From assembly GCA_023459215.1 (NCBI GenBank), contig JAEWVF010000036.1, forward strand, positions 1 to 26,943: a stretch of 26,943 bases of DNA. The letters are read 5' to 3'. The notes below the pieces were generated by a model. That model had not been told where the DNA came from. It saw only the letters and a list, made by a program, of their open reading frames with translations, and did no database searches. This document shows, one piece after another, positions 7,027 through 15,825 of this stretch (position 1 is the first letter of the stretch; each line of letters opens with the position of its first letter). Made by a program: the position numbers and the translations under genes. The DNA comes from Chloroflexota bacterium. Lineage in GTDB: Bacteria; Chloroflexota; Anaerolineae; Anaerolineales; Villigracilaceae.

Positions 7027-7866
7027 ATGAAAGATTCGTTTTCAGGCTCTGTGCAGGCAGTTGTTGTATTTCTGCTCATCGCCGGTGTGCTGGCTTTGGC
7101 CTTGGGGGGCTATCTTAATATTTTTTCGACCGGGTTGAATAGCACCCTGGTTTCGGTGCAATCCTGGATATCTGTCCGCTTTGTGGCAATTCAAGAGTTT
7201 ATTACCCTGCCGCGCGATGCCACCACCCTGCGCCAGGAGAATGCCAGTTTACAGGAAGAAGTGTCCCGTTTGCAGGCCCAGGTGGTGCAATACCAGCGCC
7301 AGGTTTCCGAAACCCAGTCCCTGGCAGCCCTGGTCAATTTTTCGCGTGCCAACCCTGAGAATGTTTATACGGCTGCCTCAGTCATCGGCCGCGACCCAAG
7401 CCCCTTCCTGCACTACATCATCATCGATCGCGGCTCGGCGGATGGCATCCGTCGCGGTATGCCGGTGGTTACCGACCAGGGCTTGGTGGGCCGGGTGGAT
7501 GCGGTCATCAGCAATGCGGCCCGCGTACAGTTGATCACCGATCCATCTTCGGCGGTCAACGTCCGCCTGGAGGAAACCGAGCGCGATGTGGTTCTGGTCG
7601 GTTCTGTCTCCGGCGATCTCTCGCTGGACTTGGTCGCCCAGGATCTGGCCCTTGAGCCGGGCGACCTGCTGTTGACCTCCGGTCTGGGCGGCAGCTATCC
7701 CCCGGATTTGATTGTTGGTCAGATTCTCAATGTGCGCAAGCGCGACAGCGATATTTTCCAGCAGGCCTCGGTCCAGCCGGTGGTCGATTTTGCCTCCCTC
7801 AAGATTGTGCTAATTGTGACCGATTTTCGTCCGGTCGACATTTCGCCCTTGATTCCTGTCCCCTGA
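7027..7866 (+). CDS. mreC: Rod-shape-determining protein MreC
   Basis: A 279-residue single-pass membrane protein of the elongasome that scaffolds and activates PBP2. One membrane segment lies at about 10-32 (VVVFLLIAGVLALALGGYL). A coiled coil follows at about 65-105 (RQENASLQEEVSRLQAQVV), then the beta-rich periplasmic or external domain with VIGRDPSPFLHYIIIDRGS.DGI and MPVVTDQGLVGRV typical of MreC. The Shine-Dalgarno is weak. mreD begins two bases after the stop. Confidence 0.95.
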   Translation: MKDSFSGSVQAVVVFLLIAGVLALALGGYLNIFSTGLNSTLVSVQSWISVRFVAIQEFITLPRDATTLRQENASLQEEVSRLQAQVVQYQRQVSETQSLAALVNFSRANPENVYTAASVIGRDPSPFLHYIIIDRGSADGIRRGMPVVTDQGLVGRVDAVISNAARVQLITDPSSAVNVRLEETERDVVLVGSVSGDLSLDLVAQDLALEPGDLLLTSGLGGSYPPDLIVGQILNVRKRDSDIFQQASVQPVVDFASLKIVLIVTDFRPVDISPLIPVP

Positions 7867-7868
7867 TT

Positions 7869-8369
7869 ATGAAAAACCTGGTAGCTTTCCCTTTGCTGGC
7901 GCTGGTATTCATTACCCAGACGGCAATCGTAAGCCGTATTCCCTTGCTCTCCGGAACATTGGACTTGCCATTGCTTTTGCTGGCGGCCTGGGCGTTGCAG
8001 GAGCGGGTAAAAGCAGCCTGGACGTGGGCAATTGCCGCCGGGTTGCTGGCCTCCTTCTTTTCCGCGCTCTCGCCGCTGGCTTATTTTAGCGGGTATATTG
8101 GCGTGGTTATCCTGGCGCGCTTTATCCAGCGCCAGGTTTGGCAACTGCCAATTTTGGCCATGTTTACGGTAAGTTTCCTGGGCACGCTTTGGATGCACGC
8201 GGTTTCTTACCTGGCCTTGCGTTTTTTGGGTTCACCCATTTCTTTGCCGGATGCCCTAAGTTTGATAACCCTGCCGACCCTGTTCCTGAACTTCTTATTG
8301 GCAATTCCCGTTCACGCCTGGGTGCGTGATTTGGCGGTTTGGGTTTATCCATCGGAGGATCTTGTATGA
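7869..8369 (+). CDS. mreD: Rod-shape-determining protein MreD
   Basis: A 166-residue protein with about five hydrophobic helices, of the length and position expected for MreD. Sequence identity in this family is always low, so the call rests on topology and on its place between mreC and mrdA. Its TGA overlaps the ATG of mrdA. No own Shine-Dalgarno is obvious, so translation is probably coupled to mreC. Confidence 0.88.
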   Translation: MKNLVAFPLLALVFITQTAIVSRIPLLSGTLDLPLLLLAAWALQERVKAAWTWAIAAGLLASFFSALSPLAYFSGYIGVVILARFIQRQVWQLPILAMFTVSFLGTLWMHAVSYLALRFLGSPISLPDALSLITLPTLFLNFLLAIPVHAWVRDLAVWVYPSEDLV

Positions 8370-10588
8370 GTACAAATGTTTTGCCTCGCGGCCATTTACA
8401 ACCCTGGCGCGCCTGGATTTTATATGGAGCGTTCTTTATCGCCGGTTTTGCGGTTGTTTCCCGCCTGTTTGGCCTGACGGTGCTGGAGTTCGACCAGCGC
8501 CTGGCGCAATCTGACGATAACCGCACCCTTGTGATTAGCGACCCCGCCCCGCGCGGGATTATCTACGACCGGAATGGCTCCATTTTGGCGCGCAATGTTG
8601 CTTCCTATAACATTGTGATTACCCCGGCCCTGCAACCGGACGATATTTCCGATATTCAACAGATTTATCGCCAGCTTTCCGAATTGACCGGGCTGCCCGT
8701 AAATAACGGCACAGTCGAGGAGGCCAAACTGTTTGCTGCTTGTGTGCCTGGGCCTGGTATTGCCCAACTGGTCGAGTTGGGAGCCTCGAACTCGCCCTAC
8801 AGCCCGGTGCCGATTCAATGTAATGTCAGCGAAGAAATTGCGTTGAAGGTGCGCGAGAAAGCGGTTGACTGGCCCGGTGTGGCCATCCAGGTTGAGCCGG
8901 CGCGCGATTATCCAACGGGTGTCCTGACCTCCACTGTTATCGGCTTCCTGGGGCCGATCCCGGCGGCCCAGGTGGAATATTACGAGGGGCTGGGGTTTGT
9001 CGCCCGGCGCGACAAAGTCGGCTATTCGGGAGTAGAAGCCTATTTTCAGGATATTCTGGGCGGTCGCAATGGCCGGCGCGTTGTCGAAACCGATGTTGCC
9101 GGACAGGAACTGCGCAATCTTGAACCCCCGGTGGCAACAACACCGGGCAGCAACCTGACCCTGACCATCGATACGCGCTTGCAGAAAGCCGCCGATGCCG
9201 GGATTGCGCGTGAGATCAAGGGCTGGAATGATTTCTTGCAGCGAACCCAGATTTCCAGTGGTGTGATTATTGCCATGAATCCGAAAACCGGCGAAGTGCT
9301 GGCGATGGTTTCCTACCCGTCGTATGAGAACAATCGCCTGGCGCGTTTGATTCCGGCCTATTACTATGAACAGATTTCTGAAGACCCGCGCAAGCCGCTG
9401 CTCAATCACGCGGTTTCGGATGAGTATCCGCCTGGTTCGGTTTTCAAGCTGACGACTGCGATGGGCGCGCTGAACGAAGGCATTGTCACCCCGACAACGG
9501 TGGTCGAGACGCCGGGCTTCCTGGTGCTGACCGAATCCTTTTCGCCCAACGATCCCGGTTTTGAGCGCCAATTCGTCGACTGGATTTACAACCGTAACGG
9601 CGTGCTGAACCCGGAAGGCTTTGGTCGTTTGGACTTCCTGCGCTGTATTGCCTATTCCAGCAACGTTTGTATGTATAAACTGGGCGGGGGCTATAAGGAT
9701 GAGATTCCCAACGGCCTTGAGATCGACCGCCTGGAGCAGTATGCGCGCGCCTTGGGCTACGGCCAGCCTTCGGGGATCGAGCTGATTTTTGAAGCGGACG
9801 GGTTGATTCCCTCCCGCGACTGGAAGCGTATCAACCAGGGCGAAAACTGGTCGACTGGTGATACTTATATCGCCTCGGTTGGTCAGGGCTACGTTCTGGC
9901 TACGCCCTTGCAGGTTTTGATGTCCGCTGCGACGGTAGCCAATGATGGCAAGCTGATGAAGCCGACTCTTATTCGCGAAATTACCGACAACGAAGGCCGT
10001 GTTTTGGAGTTTTGGGAAAATTCGGATGGCACTTTCTCAAGCAGCCCCAAATTGGATGATTTAGATAGCGGCAGTGGTTACATGCCTTCCCCTGGGTTGT
10101 ACGATGTAAAGAGCCGCCGGATTTCCCCCTTCACCCCGGTTCAGCGCTGGGATATCACGGTTGATCCGCTCATCCAGGATTTTATTTGCGATGATGGTTT
10201 TTGCACCGAGACCGGCATTATCAAAACCGTCCGCCCGGAGGTTGTTCAAAAAATCCAGGAGGGCATGCGCCTGGCCGTAACGGACCCGCAAGGCACCCTG
10301 CGCGATATTTTTGGCGATGCGCCCTATGCCGCCGCTGGCAAGACTGGCACCGCTGAATACTGCGACAATGTCGCCCAGGCGGCCAATCGTTGTCAGTTTG
10401 GCGCCTGGCCGACCCACTCCTGGACGGTCGCTTTTGCGCCCTACGATGACCCTGAGATTGTCGTCGTGGCTTTTGCCTACAACGGTGGCGAAGGCGCCAG
10501 CGTGGCCGGACCGATGGTGAAACTGGTCATGGATGCTTATTTCGAGTTGAAAGCCATCGACCTGGGCCAGCAGGGCCAGGGACAATAG
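8366..10588 (+). CDS. mrdA: Penicillin-binding protein 2, elongasome transpeptidase
   Basis: A 740-residue class B PBP that cross-links peptidoglycan during side-wall growth. One N-terminal membrane segment (WILYGAFFIAGFAVVSRLFGL) is followed by the pedestal domain (APRGIIYDRNGSILARN). The transpeptidase domain has S358-V-F-K (PPGSVFKLTTAMGA), S431-S-N433 (YSSNVCMYKLG) and K659-T-G (GKTGTAEY). A long low-complexity insert at about 550-625 separates the second and third motifs. The ATG at 8366 overlaps the mreD TGA and is preceded by GGAGG; an upstream ATG at 8339 inside mreD is less likely. It is the last gene of the mre operon and is followed by a strong terminator. Confidence 0.96.
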   Translation: MSTNVLPRGHLQPWRAWILYGAFFIAGFAVVSRLFGLTVLEFDQRLAQSDDNRTLVISDPAPRGIIYDRNGSILARNVASYNIVITPALQPDDISDIQQIYRQLSELTGLPVNNGTVEEAKLFAACVPGPGIAQLVELGASNSPYSPVPIQCNVSEEIALKVREKAVDWPGVAIQVEPARDYPTGVLTSTVIGFLGPIPAAQVEYYEGLGFVARRDKVGYSGVEAYFQDILGGRNGRRVVETDVAGQELRNLEPPVATTPGSNLTLTIDTRLQKAADAGIAREIKGWNDFLQRTQISSGVIIAMNPKTGEVLAMVSYPSYENNRLARLIPAYYYEQISEDPRKPLLNHAVSDEYPPGSVFKLTTAMGALNEGIVTPTTVVETPGFLVLTESFSPNDPGFERQFVDWIYNRNGVLNPEGFGRLDFLRCIAYSSNVCMYKLGGGYKDEIPNGLEIDRLEQYARALGYGQPSGIELIFEADGLIPSRDWKRINQGENWSTGDTYIASVGQGYVLATPLQVLMSAATVANDGKLMKPTLIREITDNEGRVLEFWENSDGTFSSSPKLDDLDSGSGYMPSPGLYDVKSRRISPFTPVQRWDITVDPLIQDFICDDGFCTETGIIKTVRPEVVQKIQEGMRLAVTDPQGTLRDIFGDAPYAAAGKTGTAEYCDNVAQAANRCQFGAWPTHSWTVAFAPYDDPEIVVVAFAYNGGEGASVAGPMVKLVMDAYFELKAIDLGQQGQGQ

Positions 10589-10594
10589 TTTTTA

Positions 10595-10630
10595 CAAAAA
10601 TGCCCCGGAGTAAAATCCGGGGCATTTTTG
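10595..10630. terminator. Bidirectional intrinsic terminator between mrdA and the GH3 gene
   Basis: A perfect 15-bp stem, CAAAAATGCCCCGGA (10595-10609) with TCCGGGGCATTTTTG (10616-10630), has a six-base loop. The A and T tracts at the stem bases supply a U-run in either direction, serving the convergent mrdA and beta-glucosidase genes. Confidence 0.93.
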
Positions 10631-10636
10631 TGTCTT

Positions 10637-13285
10637 TTAGCCTTTCAAATCGGCTGCGATTGCTTTGAGTTTTTCTTCTGTTAGCACTTCGGCGGCGAAG
10701 GGGGTGATCTGGTTCAGGCTCATGCTCATCGCCATCTGGATTTCGGGCGCACCCAACACTTCGGGGATGTGTTTTTCGAGCACAGCCCTGGCCTTGGGAT
10801 TGTCGAGGATGTCTTTTAGTTTGCTGTCCAGGCTGAACGCGCGCGCGCTTTCGCTGCGAGGGTCGCCGCTATAGTGGAATCCGGCCCGCAGGCGGATGTC
10901 CGCCGAGGAAGCTCCAACCAGCGCCTCGAAGCGGCCCTCCTCCGCCAGCCAGCCGGGAATCGACGGGTCGTAGAAGGCCAGCGATTGGCGATCCAGCGTC
11001 AGGGTGACGGTTTTGCTCTCTCCCGCTTCGAGCGCGACCTTGGCGAAGGCTTTCAGTTCCTTCTCCGGGCGCGCCAGGCGGGCCTGTTCATCGCGGATGT
11101 AAAGCTGGATAACCTCCTGCCCGGCGCGTTTTCCGCTGTTTTTGACCGTGAGCGTAACCTGGATTTTGTCTGCGGGGCCGTAGGAGTCCTTGTCCAGTTT
11201 CAGGTCGCTGTACTCGAAGGTGGTGTACGACAACCCGAAGCCATATGGGAAGCGCACCGCCATTTCTTTCTTTTCGTAATAGCGATAGCCGACAAAGATG
11301 CCTTCGCCGTAGAAAACCTTGCCATTTTCACCGGGAAAGTTGATGTAGGAGGGACAATCCTGATAGCGCAGCGGGTGGGTGGTGGGCAGTTTGCCGGATG
11401 GGTTGACATCGCCGAAGAGCACATCTGCCAGGGCGTTGCCGCCTTCCTGTCCGGGCAGCCAGTATTGCAGGATGGCTGCCACCTCGTCGGCCCAGGGCAT
11501 CGAAACGGGGGAACCGGCGTTGAGCACCACGATTGTTTTCGGGTTGGCAGCGGCCACGCGCGTAATGAGTTCATCCTGCTTGCGCGGCAAGTCCATGTCA
11601 GGGCGGTCGAAACCCTCGCTTTCCCACTCGTTGGTCAGGCCGGCGACGATGACAACCGCATCTGCCTGGGCGGCCATTTCAGCGGCCTCGGCAATCGAGT
11701 CGGCGGGCAGGGAGGGCATCAGGCCGATGCGCAGTCCGCGCCAGAGTTCTTTGCCGCTGAAGGAATACTCAACCACAATTTGATACTTGCGCCCGGCTTC
11801 GAGTTGGGCCGGGATCACTTTTTCGAGCATCTCTTTATCGCTGCGGCCGCTCCAGTGGTCGAGCAATAGTTCGCCATCCAGGAACAGGCGGCTCAGGCCC
11901 AGGCTGGTCAGGCCAAAATCGTAGGGGCCGGATTCGGGCACACTCAAAGTGCCGCTGAATTTAACCGAGAAGGCCTCAGGATTGGGGGCGGGGATCTCGG
12001 TGTTGAACCACGAGAAGCTAAAACGGTCGCAGGTTTCGGTGGAGTGGGCTTCGCCCTGTAGTTCGGCGTTGCTATAGGCGCGCAGGGTCAGGCCGGGCTG
12101 TCCATTTTCGGCTTTGAGCCAGGCTGTCGGAGCGGTGGGCAGGTTGCGGTGAGTCGGCGTCCCGATATGGTAACGGACTTCGCCCTTCGCGCGGGATTTA
12201 ATCCCCTCCAACGGTGTGACCACGTAGGGGACATTGACATGCGCGCTGCCGCCGCCGACGATTTGGGCAAAAACGGCATTTTCGCCCAGCACCAGGATGG
12301 TTTTGGACTCATCGAGCGGCAGGCTGCCGTTATTTTTGAGCAGGACGATGCTTTCGGCGCTGGCCCGGCGCAGGATTGCGCGATGGGCCGGGTTGTTGCC
12401 ATCTTTTTCCGGCTGGAGTTGCGGATTTTCAAAAGCCCCGGCGCGTTCGAGGGTACGCAAGATGCGCCGGACTTTGTCATTGAGCTTTTCTTCGGTCATG
12501 CGGCCCGATTCGAGCGCTTTTTGTACGTGCTCGAACTTGGTCCAGCGCGCCGGGCCGGGCATTTCGAGGTCGAGGCCGCTCTGGGCGGCTTCCGGGCCGT
12601 AAGTACCGAACCAGTCGGACATGACCATGCCATCGAAGCCCCAGCGTTCTTTCAGGACTTCGTATAGCGTGTAGTCGTTATCTGCTGCATAAACGCCGTT
12701 GATGCGGTTGTAGGCCGACATGACTGCCCAGGGTTTTGCTTTTTCGATGGCGATGCGGAAGGGTTCGAGATAGATTTCGTGCAAGGGGCGCTCGTCGATT
12801 TCGGAGCTGATTGAGTTGCGCTCAAATTCCTGGTCGTTGGTGACGAAATGTTTGATGCACGCGCCTGCGCCGCTCTTTTGCAGGCCGTTGATATAGGCGC
12901 TGGCGATGGTTCCGCTGTGGAAGGGGTCTTCGGAGTAACATTCGAAGTTGCGCCCGGCGGTGGGGGTGCGGTGGATGTTGACGGTCGGGGCCAGCAGGAT
13001 GTGCGCGCTTTTGGCTTTGACTTCTTCAGCCAGCAGCTTGCCAACTTCTTCGACCAGTTCGGTGTTCCAGGTAGCGCCGAGGGCTGCGCCGCAAGGGGTG
13101 CAGGCCGAGGTCGGGCCGTTGCTGCCGGCTGCGCCGCGCGCGCCGTTTGGCCCGTCGGTGACTTTGAGTACCGGAATGCCGAGCCGTTCGACCGGGACGG
13201 TGTGCCACATATCGGCTCCGGCCAGCAGGCTGACTTTTTCTTCGAGGCTCATTTGGGCAATCAGTTGTTCGATTTTGTCACTCAT
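10637..13285 (-). CDS. GH3 beta-glucosidase with PA14 insert
   Basis: An 882-residue glycoside hydrolase family 3 enzyme that removes terminal beta-glucosyl residues. Order of domains: catalytic barrel with nucleophile D224 in VMSDWFGTYG, second alpha/beta domain, a PA14 domain inserted at about 387-520 (SGPYDFGLTSLGLSRLFLDG), the acid/base region EWESEGFDRPD (candidates E555 or E557), a fibronectin-III-like domain at about 695-800, and an extra helical tail of about 80 residues. The layout resembles the yeast-type enzymes with PA14 near the active site, which influences chain-length preference. No signal peptide, so cytoplasmic hydrolysis of imported oligosaccharides is inferred. The ATG at 13285 is preferred because AAGGA precedes it; the frame is open to 13360 but without homology. 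Exact sugar specificity cannot be read. Confidence 0.93.
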   Translation of the reverse strand: MSDKIEQLIAQMSLEEKVSLLAGADMWHTVPVERLGIPVLKVTDGPNGARGAAGSNGPTSACTPCGAALGATWNTELVEEVGKLLAEEVKAKSAHILLAPTVNIHRTPTAGRNFECYSEDPFHSGTIASAYINGLQKSGAGACIKHFVTNDQEFERNSISSEIDERPLHEIYLEPFRIAIEKAKPWAVMSAYNRINGVYAADNDYTLYEVLKERWGFDGMVMSDWFGTYGPEAAQSGLDLEMPGPARWTKFEHVQKALESGRMTEEKLNDKVRRILRTLERAGAFENPQLQPEKDGNNPAHRAILRRASAESIVLLKNNGSLPLDESKTILVLGENAVFAQIVGGGSAHVNVPYVVTPLEGIKSRAKGEVRYHIGTPTHRNLPTAPTAWLKAENGQPGLTLRAYSNAELQGEAHSTETCDRFSFSWFNTEIPAPNPEAFSVKFSGTLSVPESGPYDFGLTSLGLSRLFLDGELLLDHWSGRSDKEMLEKVIPAQLEAGRKYQIVVEYSFSGKELWRGLRIGLMPSLPADSIAEAAEMAAQADAVVIVAGLTNEWESEGFDRPDMDLPRKQDELITRVAAANPKTIVVLNAGSPVSMPWADEVAAILQYWLPGQEGGNALADVLFGDVNPSGKLPTTHPLRYQDCPSYINFPGENGKVFYGEGIFVGYRYYEKKEMAVRFPYGFGLSYTTFEYSDLKLDKDSYGPADKIQVTLTVKNSGKRAGQEVIQLYIRDEQARLARPEKELKAFAKVALEAGESKTVTLTLDRQSLAFYDPSIPGWLAEEGRFEALVGASSADIRLRAGFHYSGDPRSESARAFSLDSKLKDILDNPKARAVLEKHIPEVLGAPEIQMAMSMSLNQITPFAAEVLTEEKLKAIAADLKG

Positions 13286-13330
13286 GGAGATTTCCTTGGG
13301 ATTGGGGGATGGAAAACACAAAAAAAAATG

Positions 13331-13379
13331 CTTATGTAAGCGCTTACTTAAGGATAACATAATTGGCGACCTTTGTCGA
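13331..13379 (-). promoter_or_regulatory. GH3 promoter with LacI-family operator
   Basis: A 22-bp near-palindrome at 13331-13352 (core GTAAGCGCTTAC, one mismatched pair) has the central CG typical of LacI/GalR operators. On the minus strand a -35-like TCGACA (13379-13374) and a -10-like TATCCT (13356-13351) are 17 bp apart, so a repressor would sit on the -10 and start site. No LacI-type gene is in the window. Confidence 0.72.
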
Positions 13380-13442
13380 ATTGGAAAACGAAAGTGAACC
13401 GTGCAAGAAATTTTAGTAGTAAGATTTTCCCGATTCTCTTAT

Positions 13443-13480
13443 AAAAAATCCACCAGAGCTTTTGCTTTGGTGGATTTTTT
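13443..13480 (-). terminator. Intrinsic terminator of the GT-C-like membrane protein gene
   Basis: AAAAAATCCACCA (13443-13455) pairs with TGGTGGATTTTTT (13468-13480), giving a 13-bp stem with T-runs on both strands. It lies 41 bp after the minus-strand stop at 13521 and before the GH3 promoter, insulating the two. Confidence 0.88.
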
Positions 13481-13520
13481 ACGGATGTAAATGAATATTG
13501 CCAAAACTGATTTCTTGTAG

Positions 13521-15614
13521 TTAGGGTCCACATTTGAGGTGTTGGAGAGCTTTCTCGCTTTCTTTTGTCGATGACATTGCTGCTGCTTGCTTCCATTGGT
13601 CACAAAGAATAGATTTTATTCCTTTACTCAACTGCGTTGCTTGCCTCGTTAAATCCAGTGCGATCGAGAATTCTTTTAGTTCGATGTAACCTTGTATAAA
13701 AGGGACATACTCATATGCATCTCTAGGCTTCAATAGGCTATTTTGTGATTCTTGCCAGAGACGATCAATTTCTTGCCAATCTCCAATTTGGGCAGCTAAA
13801 TCCGCTTTTTGGTAATAATAGCACCAATCGGGGTTGGTTTGCCTCGGTAATATGCTGGTCAAAAGCTCATCTGGTGCTGTGTTTGTATCTGTGATGATCA
13901 GATTAGGATCGGATATTTTCGCTGCTTGCTTAATTAGTGGCGGTAATTTGGGATATTGGGCATATTCTGGTTTTAGTAGGTGAATGCATTTACCATTATT
14001 TTCGAAAACCAACATGTTTTTCATATTTCCTTCAAAAAATAAAGTTGCATGTTGCTCTCGAAACGATGCCTCAAGATTATTTTGTTCTACAAGCTGCGAG
14101 AAAGCTTTATCGGAAATAAACCAATACGGAAGTTTTCCTTCAGATGAGGCCTTGCCTTCATAGAGAAAATTAATTGCCAGTGCTACGGTGTAGTCAGTTT
14201 CTGCTGCTATTCGGGCAGGGGCATCCGGTGTAAAAACAGGTTTTTGCGAGGACAGGTAAGCAATGGTAGTTCCTGGCCGGATGTTTGGTATGCGCCAGGT
14301 AACTTGACGAAAGAGTTTTGCTTCATTTTTCCAAATTTCGCGGAAATCGTTTGTAACCCGAAGCTGCCAACCTATCATTAACGCAGCAATGATAGCGATA
14401 GTAGCAAATTTTGCTTTTGTTTTTAACATCAAATCTAGCAAGGCGGCCAAAATAAGCGCGGCTCCCGGAAAAGCTGCTATTGCTAAGCGGGCATTTCCCG
14501 GCCAATCGCTTAGATAGATAGCATACCCTGCGATATAAGATGGCAGCAACCCAACAATTATACCTACTACCCCAAGGAAAATGGCTTGGCTTATCCATTT
14601 ATTATTGGTTGTATCGGTTATGGTTGCATCTTTTTCAGTTTTATTAAGATACAGGTAGGTTAATCCACCACCTATGATCATGATGAAGAACACGAATAGA
14701 TTTTCAACACGAAAAAAATCAAAGAAGTTGGGGTTGACGGTTACTCCCCATGAACTAAATAATGTAAGCAGCGAATCGGGTATCATGTGCCGTAGCATAT
14801 TAATCGCTGTTGATAACGGATTCTCAAACATTGAATGATCTACTCGAAAGGATTTTCTCAGGGGTTGATAGAAAAAGCCTCTCCAGATAATCGATGTGAA
14901 AAAATAGATAAAATAGGGTAACCACGCCAAAGCCGTTTTGCGAATTTTTTTTGTGATGGGCAGTTCATTAGGGAAGACGAGAAAAAACAACAAAGGCCTT
15001 AGCATTTCTAAAAACCAGGTATATTCGCTGCTAAAAATATGTGCCGTTTTTGCAAATATTGCCAGGAGAGTCCAGTACCAAAAACGATCGGGCTGACGTA
15101 TGGCTTTAATGCTAAAGAAAAAGGATAACCAAAGGACAAAGAAGCTGAACCATACTTCGCTGTAAGCTATCGCGAAAGCCTGCAATGTAAAAAAAGGATA
15201 TATACCGAAAAGTAAAGCAACAGTGAAAGTTTGTTTTACTTTTTCCTTCCATATCTCGTTAAGTAAAACCCAAAACAGTATTACGCTAAGTAACTTATTT
15301 GCTAGCGAGAAGAGATGCCAAGCGGTTGGAGAAATTCCTAGGATTGCGAATGAGAGCTTGTAGAACCAAATTGATTGTGGATGACCATCATAGTGAAAAA
15401 TATCGTTTAACCCATTCCCATTGTCCAAGCTGTTGTAGTATATGAAGTGCCATTCCTCGTAAACATGGCCAAGCCATGGGATTATGATCCCATAGGCCAA
15501 AACGCAAAGTAGCGATAATACTAAGGCTGGGTGTAATATGTGGTTGTTTTTTTCGATCAGGTTTCTGATGCGATATTGTTGTGCTGTGATTTTCTGCTGG
15601 AGTTTGTGCGTCAT
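13521..15614 (-). CDS. GT-C-like multi-pass membrane protein, AT-rich
   Basis: A 697-residue protein with roughly ten to twelve hydrophobic helices in the first 430 residues and a soluble C-terminal region of about 270. The first loop carries an acidic motif, GHVYEEWHFIYY, and a following YDGHP, a layout seen in GT-C glycosyltransferases that use lipid-linked sugars (PMT/ArnT-like). I cannot name a family. The C-terminal part has helix pairs (RDAYEYVPFIQGYIELKEF) that may be TPR-like. The gene is strikingly AT-rich compared with its neighbours, which suggests horizontal acquisition, as is common for surface-polysaccharide genes. No Shine-Dalgarno is clear before the ATG at 15614. It has its own terminator and stands alone. 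Confidence 0.72.
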   Translation of the reverse strand: MTHKLQQKITAQQYRIRNLIEKNNHILHPALVLSLLCVLAYGIIIPWLGHVYEEWHFIYYNSLDNGNGLNDIFHYDGHPQSIWFYKLSFAILGISPTAWHLFSLANKLLSVILFWVLLNEIWKEKVKQTFTVALLFGIYPFFTLQAFAIAYSEVWFSFFVLWLSFFFSIKAIRQPDRFWYWTLLAIFAKTAHIFSSEYTWFLEMLRPLLFFLVFPNELPITKKIRKTALAWLPYFIYFFTSIIWRGFFYQPLRKSFRVDHSMFENPLSTAINMLRHMIPDSLLTLFSSWGVTVNPNFFDFFRVENLFVFFIMIIGGGLTYLYLNKTEKDATITDTTNNKWISQAIFLGVVGIIVGLLPSYIAGYAIYLSDWPGNARLAIAAFPGAALILAALLDLMLKTKAKFATIAIIAALMIGWQLRVTNDFREIWKNEAKLFRQVTWRIPNIRPGTTIAYLSSQKPVFTPDAPARIAAETDYTVALAINFLYEGKASSEGKLPYWFISDKAFSQLVEQNNLEASFREQHATLFFEGNMKNMLVFENNGKCIHLLKPEYAQYPKLPPLIKQAAKISDPNLIITDTNTAPDELLTSILPRQTNPDWCYYYQKADLAAQIGDWQEIDRLWQESQNSLLKPRDAYEYVPFIQGYIELKEFSIALDLTRQATQLSKGIKSILCDQWKQAAAMSSTKESEKALQHLKCGP

Positions 15615-15825
15615 ATGGTTGTAAGTGGGGTGAATTCAGTGAATCCCAAGCTTTTTAACAGCTATGTTTTGTCGATGAAGCATGAATGTTATCATGGTTT
15701 CATCGAAATCTTTGCCTTTCACTTGCTGTTTTACGGCAAGTGCTCTAAAAATACCGGAAGCTTGTTTCTCGCGAATCCAATCGCGGACTCTGCCCCAACA
15801 ATTTTACATTCGATAGTTTAAACCA
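15615..15825. other. AT-rich intergenic region with a small inverted repeat
   Basis: This 211-bp gap separates the coiled-coil protein gene from the GT-C-like gene, both on the minus strand. It contains CACTTGC (15720-15726) and GCAAGTG (15736-15742), a 7-bp stem without T-run. The promoter for the downstream gene should be here, but I see no convincing -35/-10 pair. Confidence 0.4.

Noticed and set aside
10874..11869. Plus-strand open frame of 331 codons inside the GH3 gene
   Set aside because: Antisense frame created by high GC codon bias; the GH3 gene is certain.
15720..15742. Terminator for the coiled-coil protein gene
   Set aside because: The 7-bp stem has no T-run on either strand and lies about 85 bp after the stop, so I kept it only as a note.
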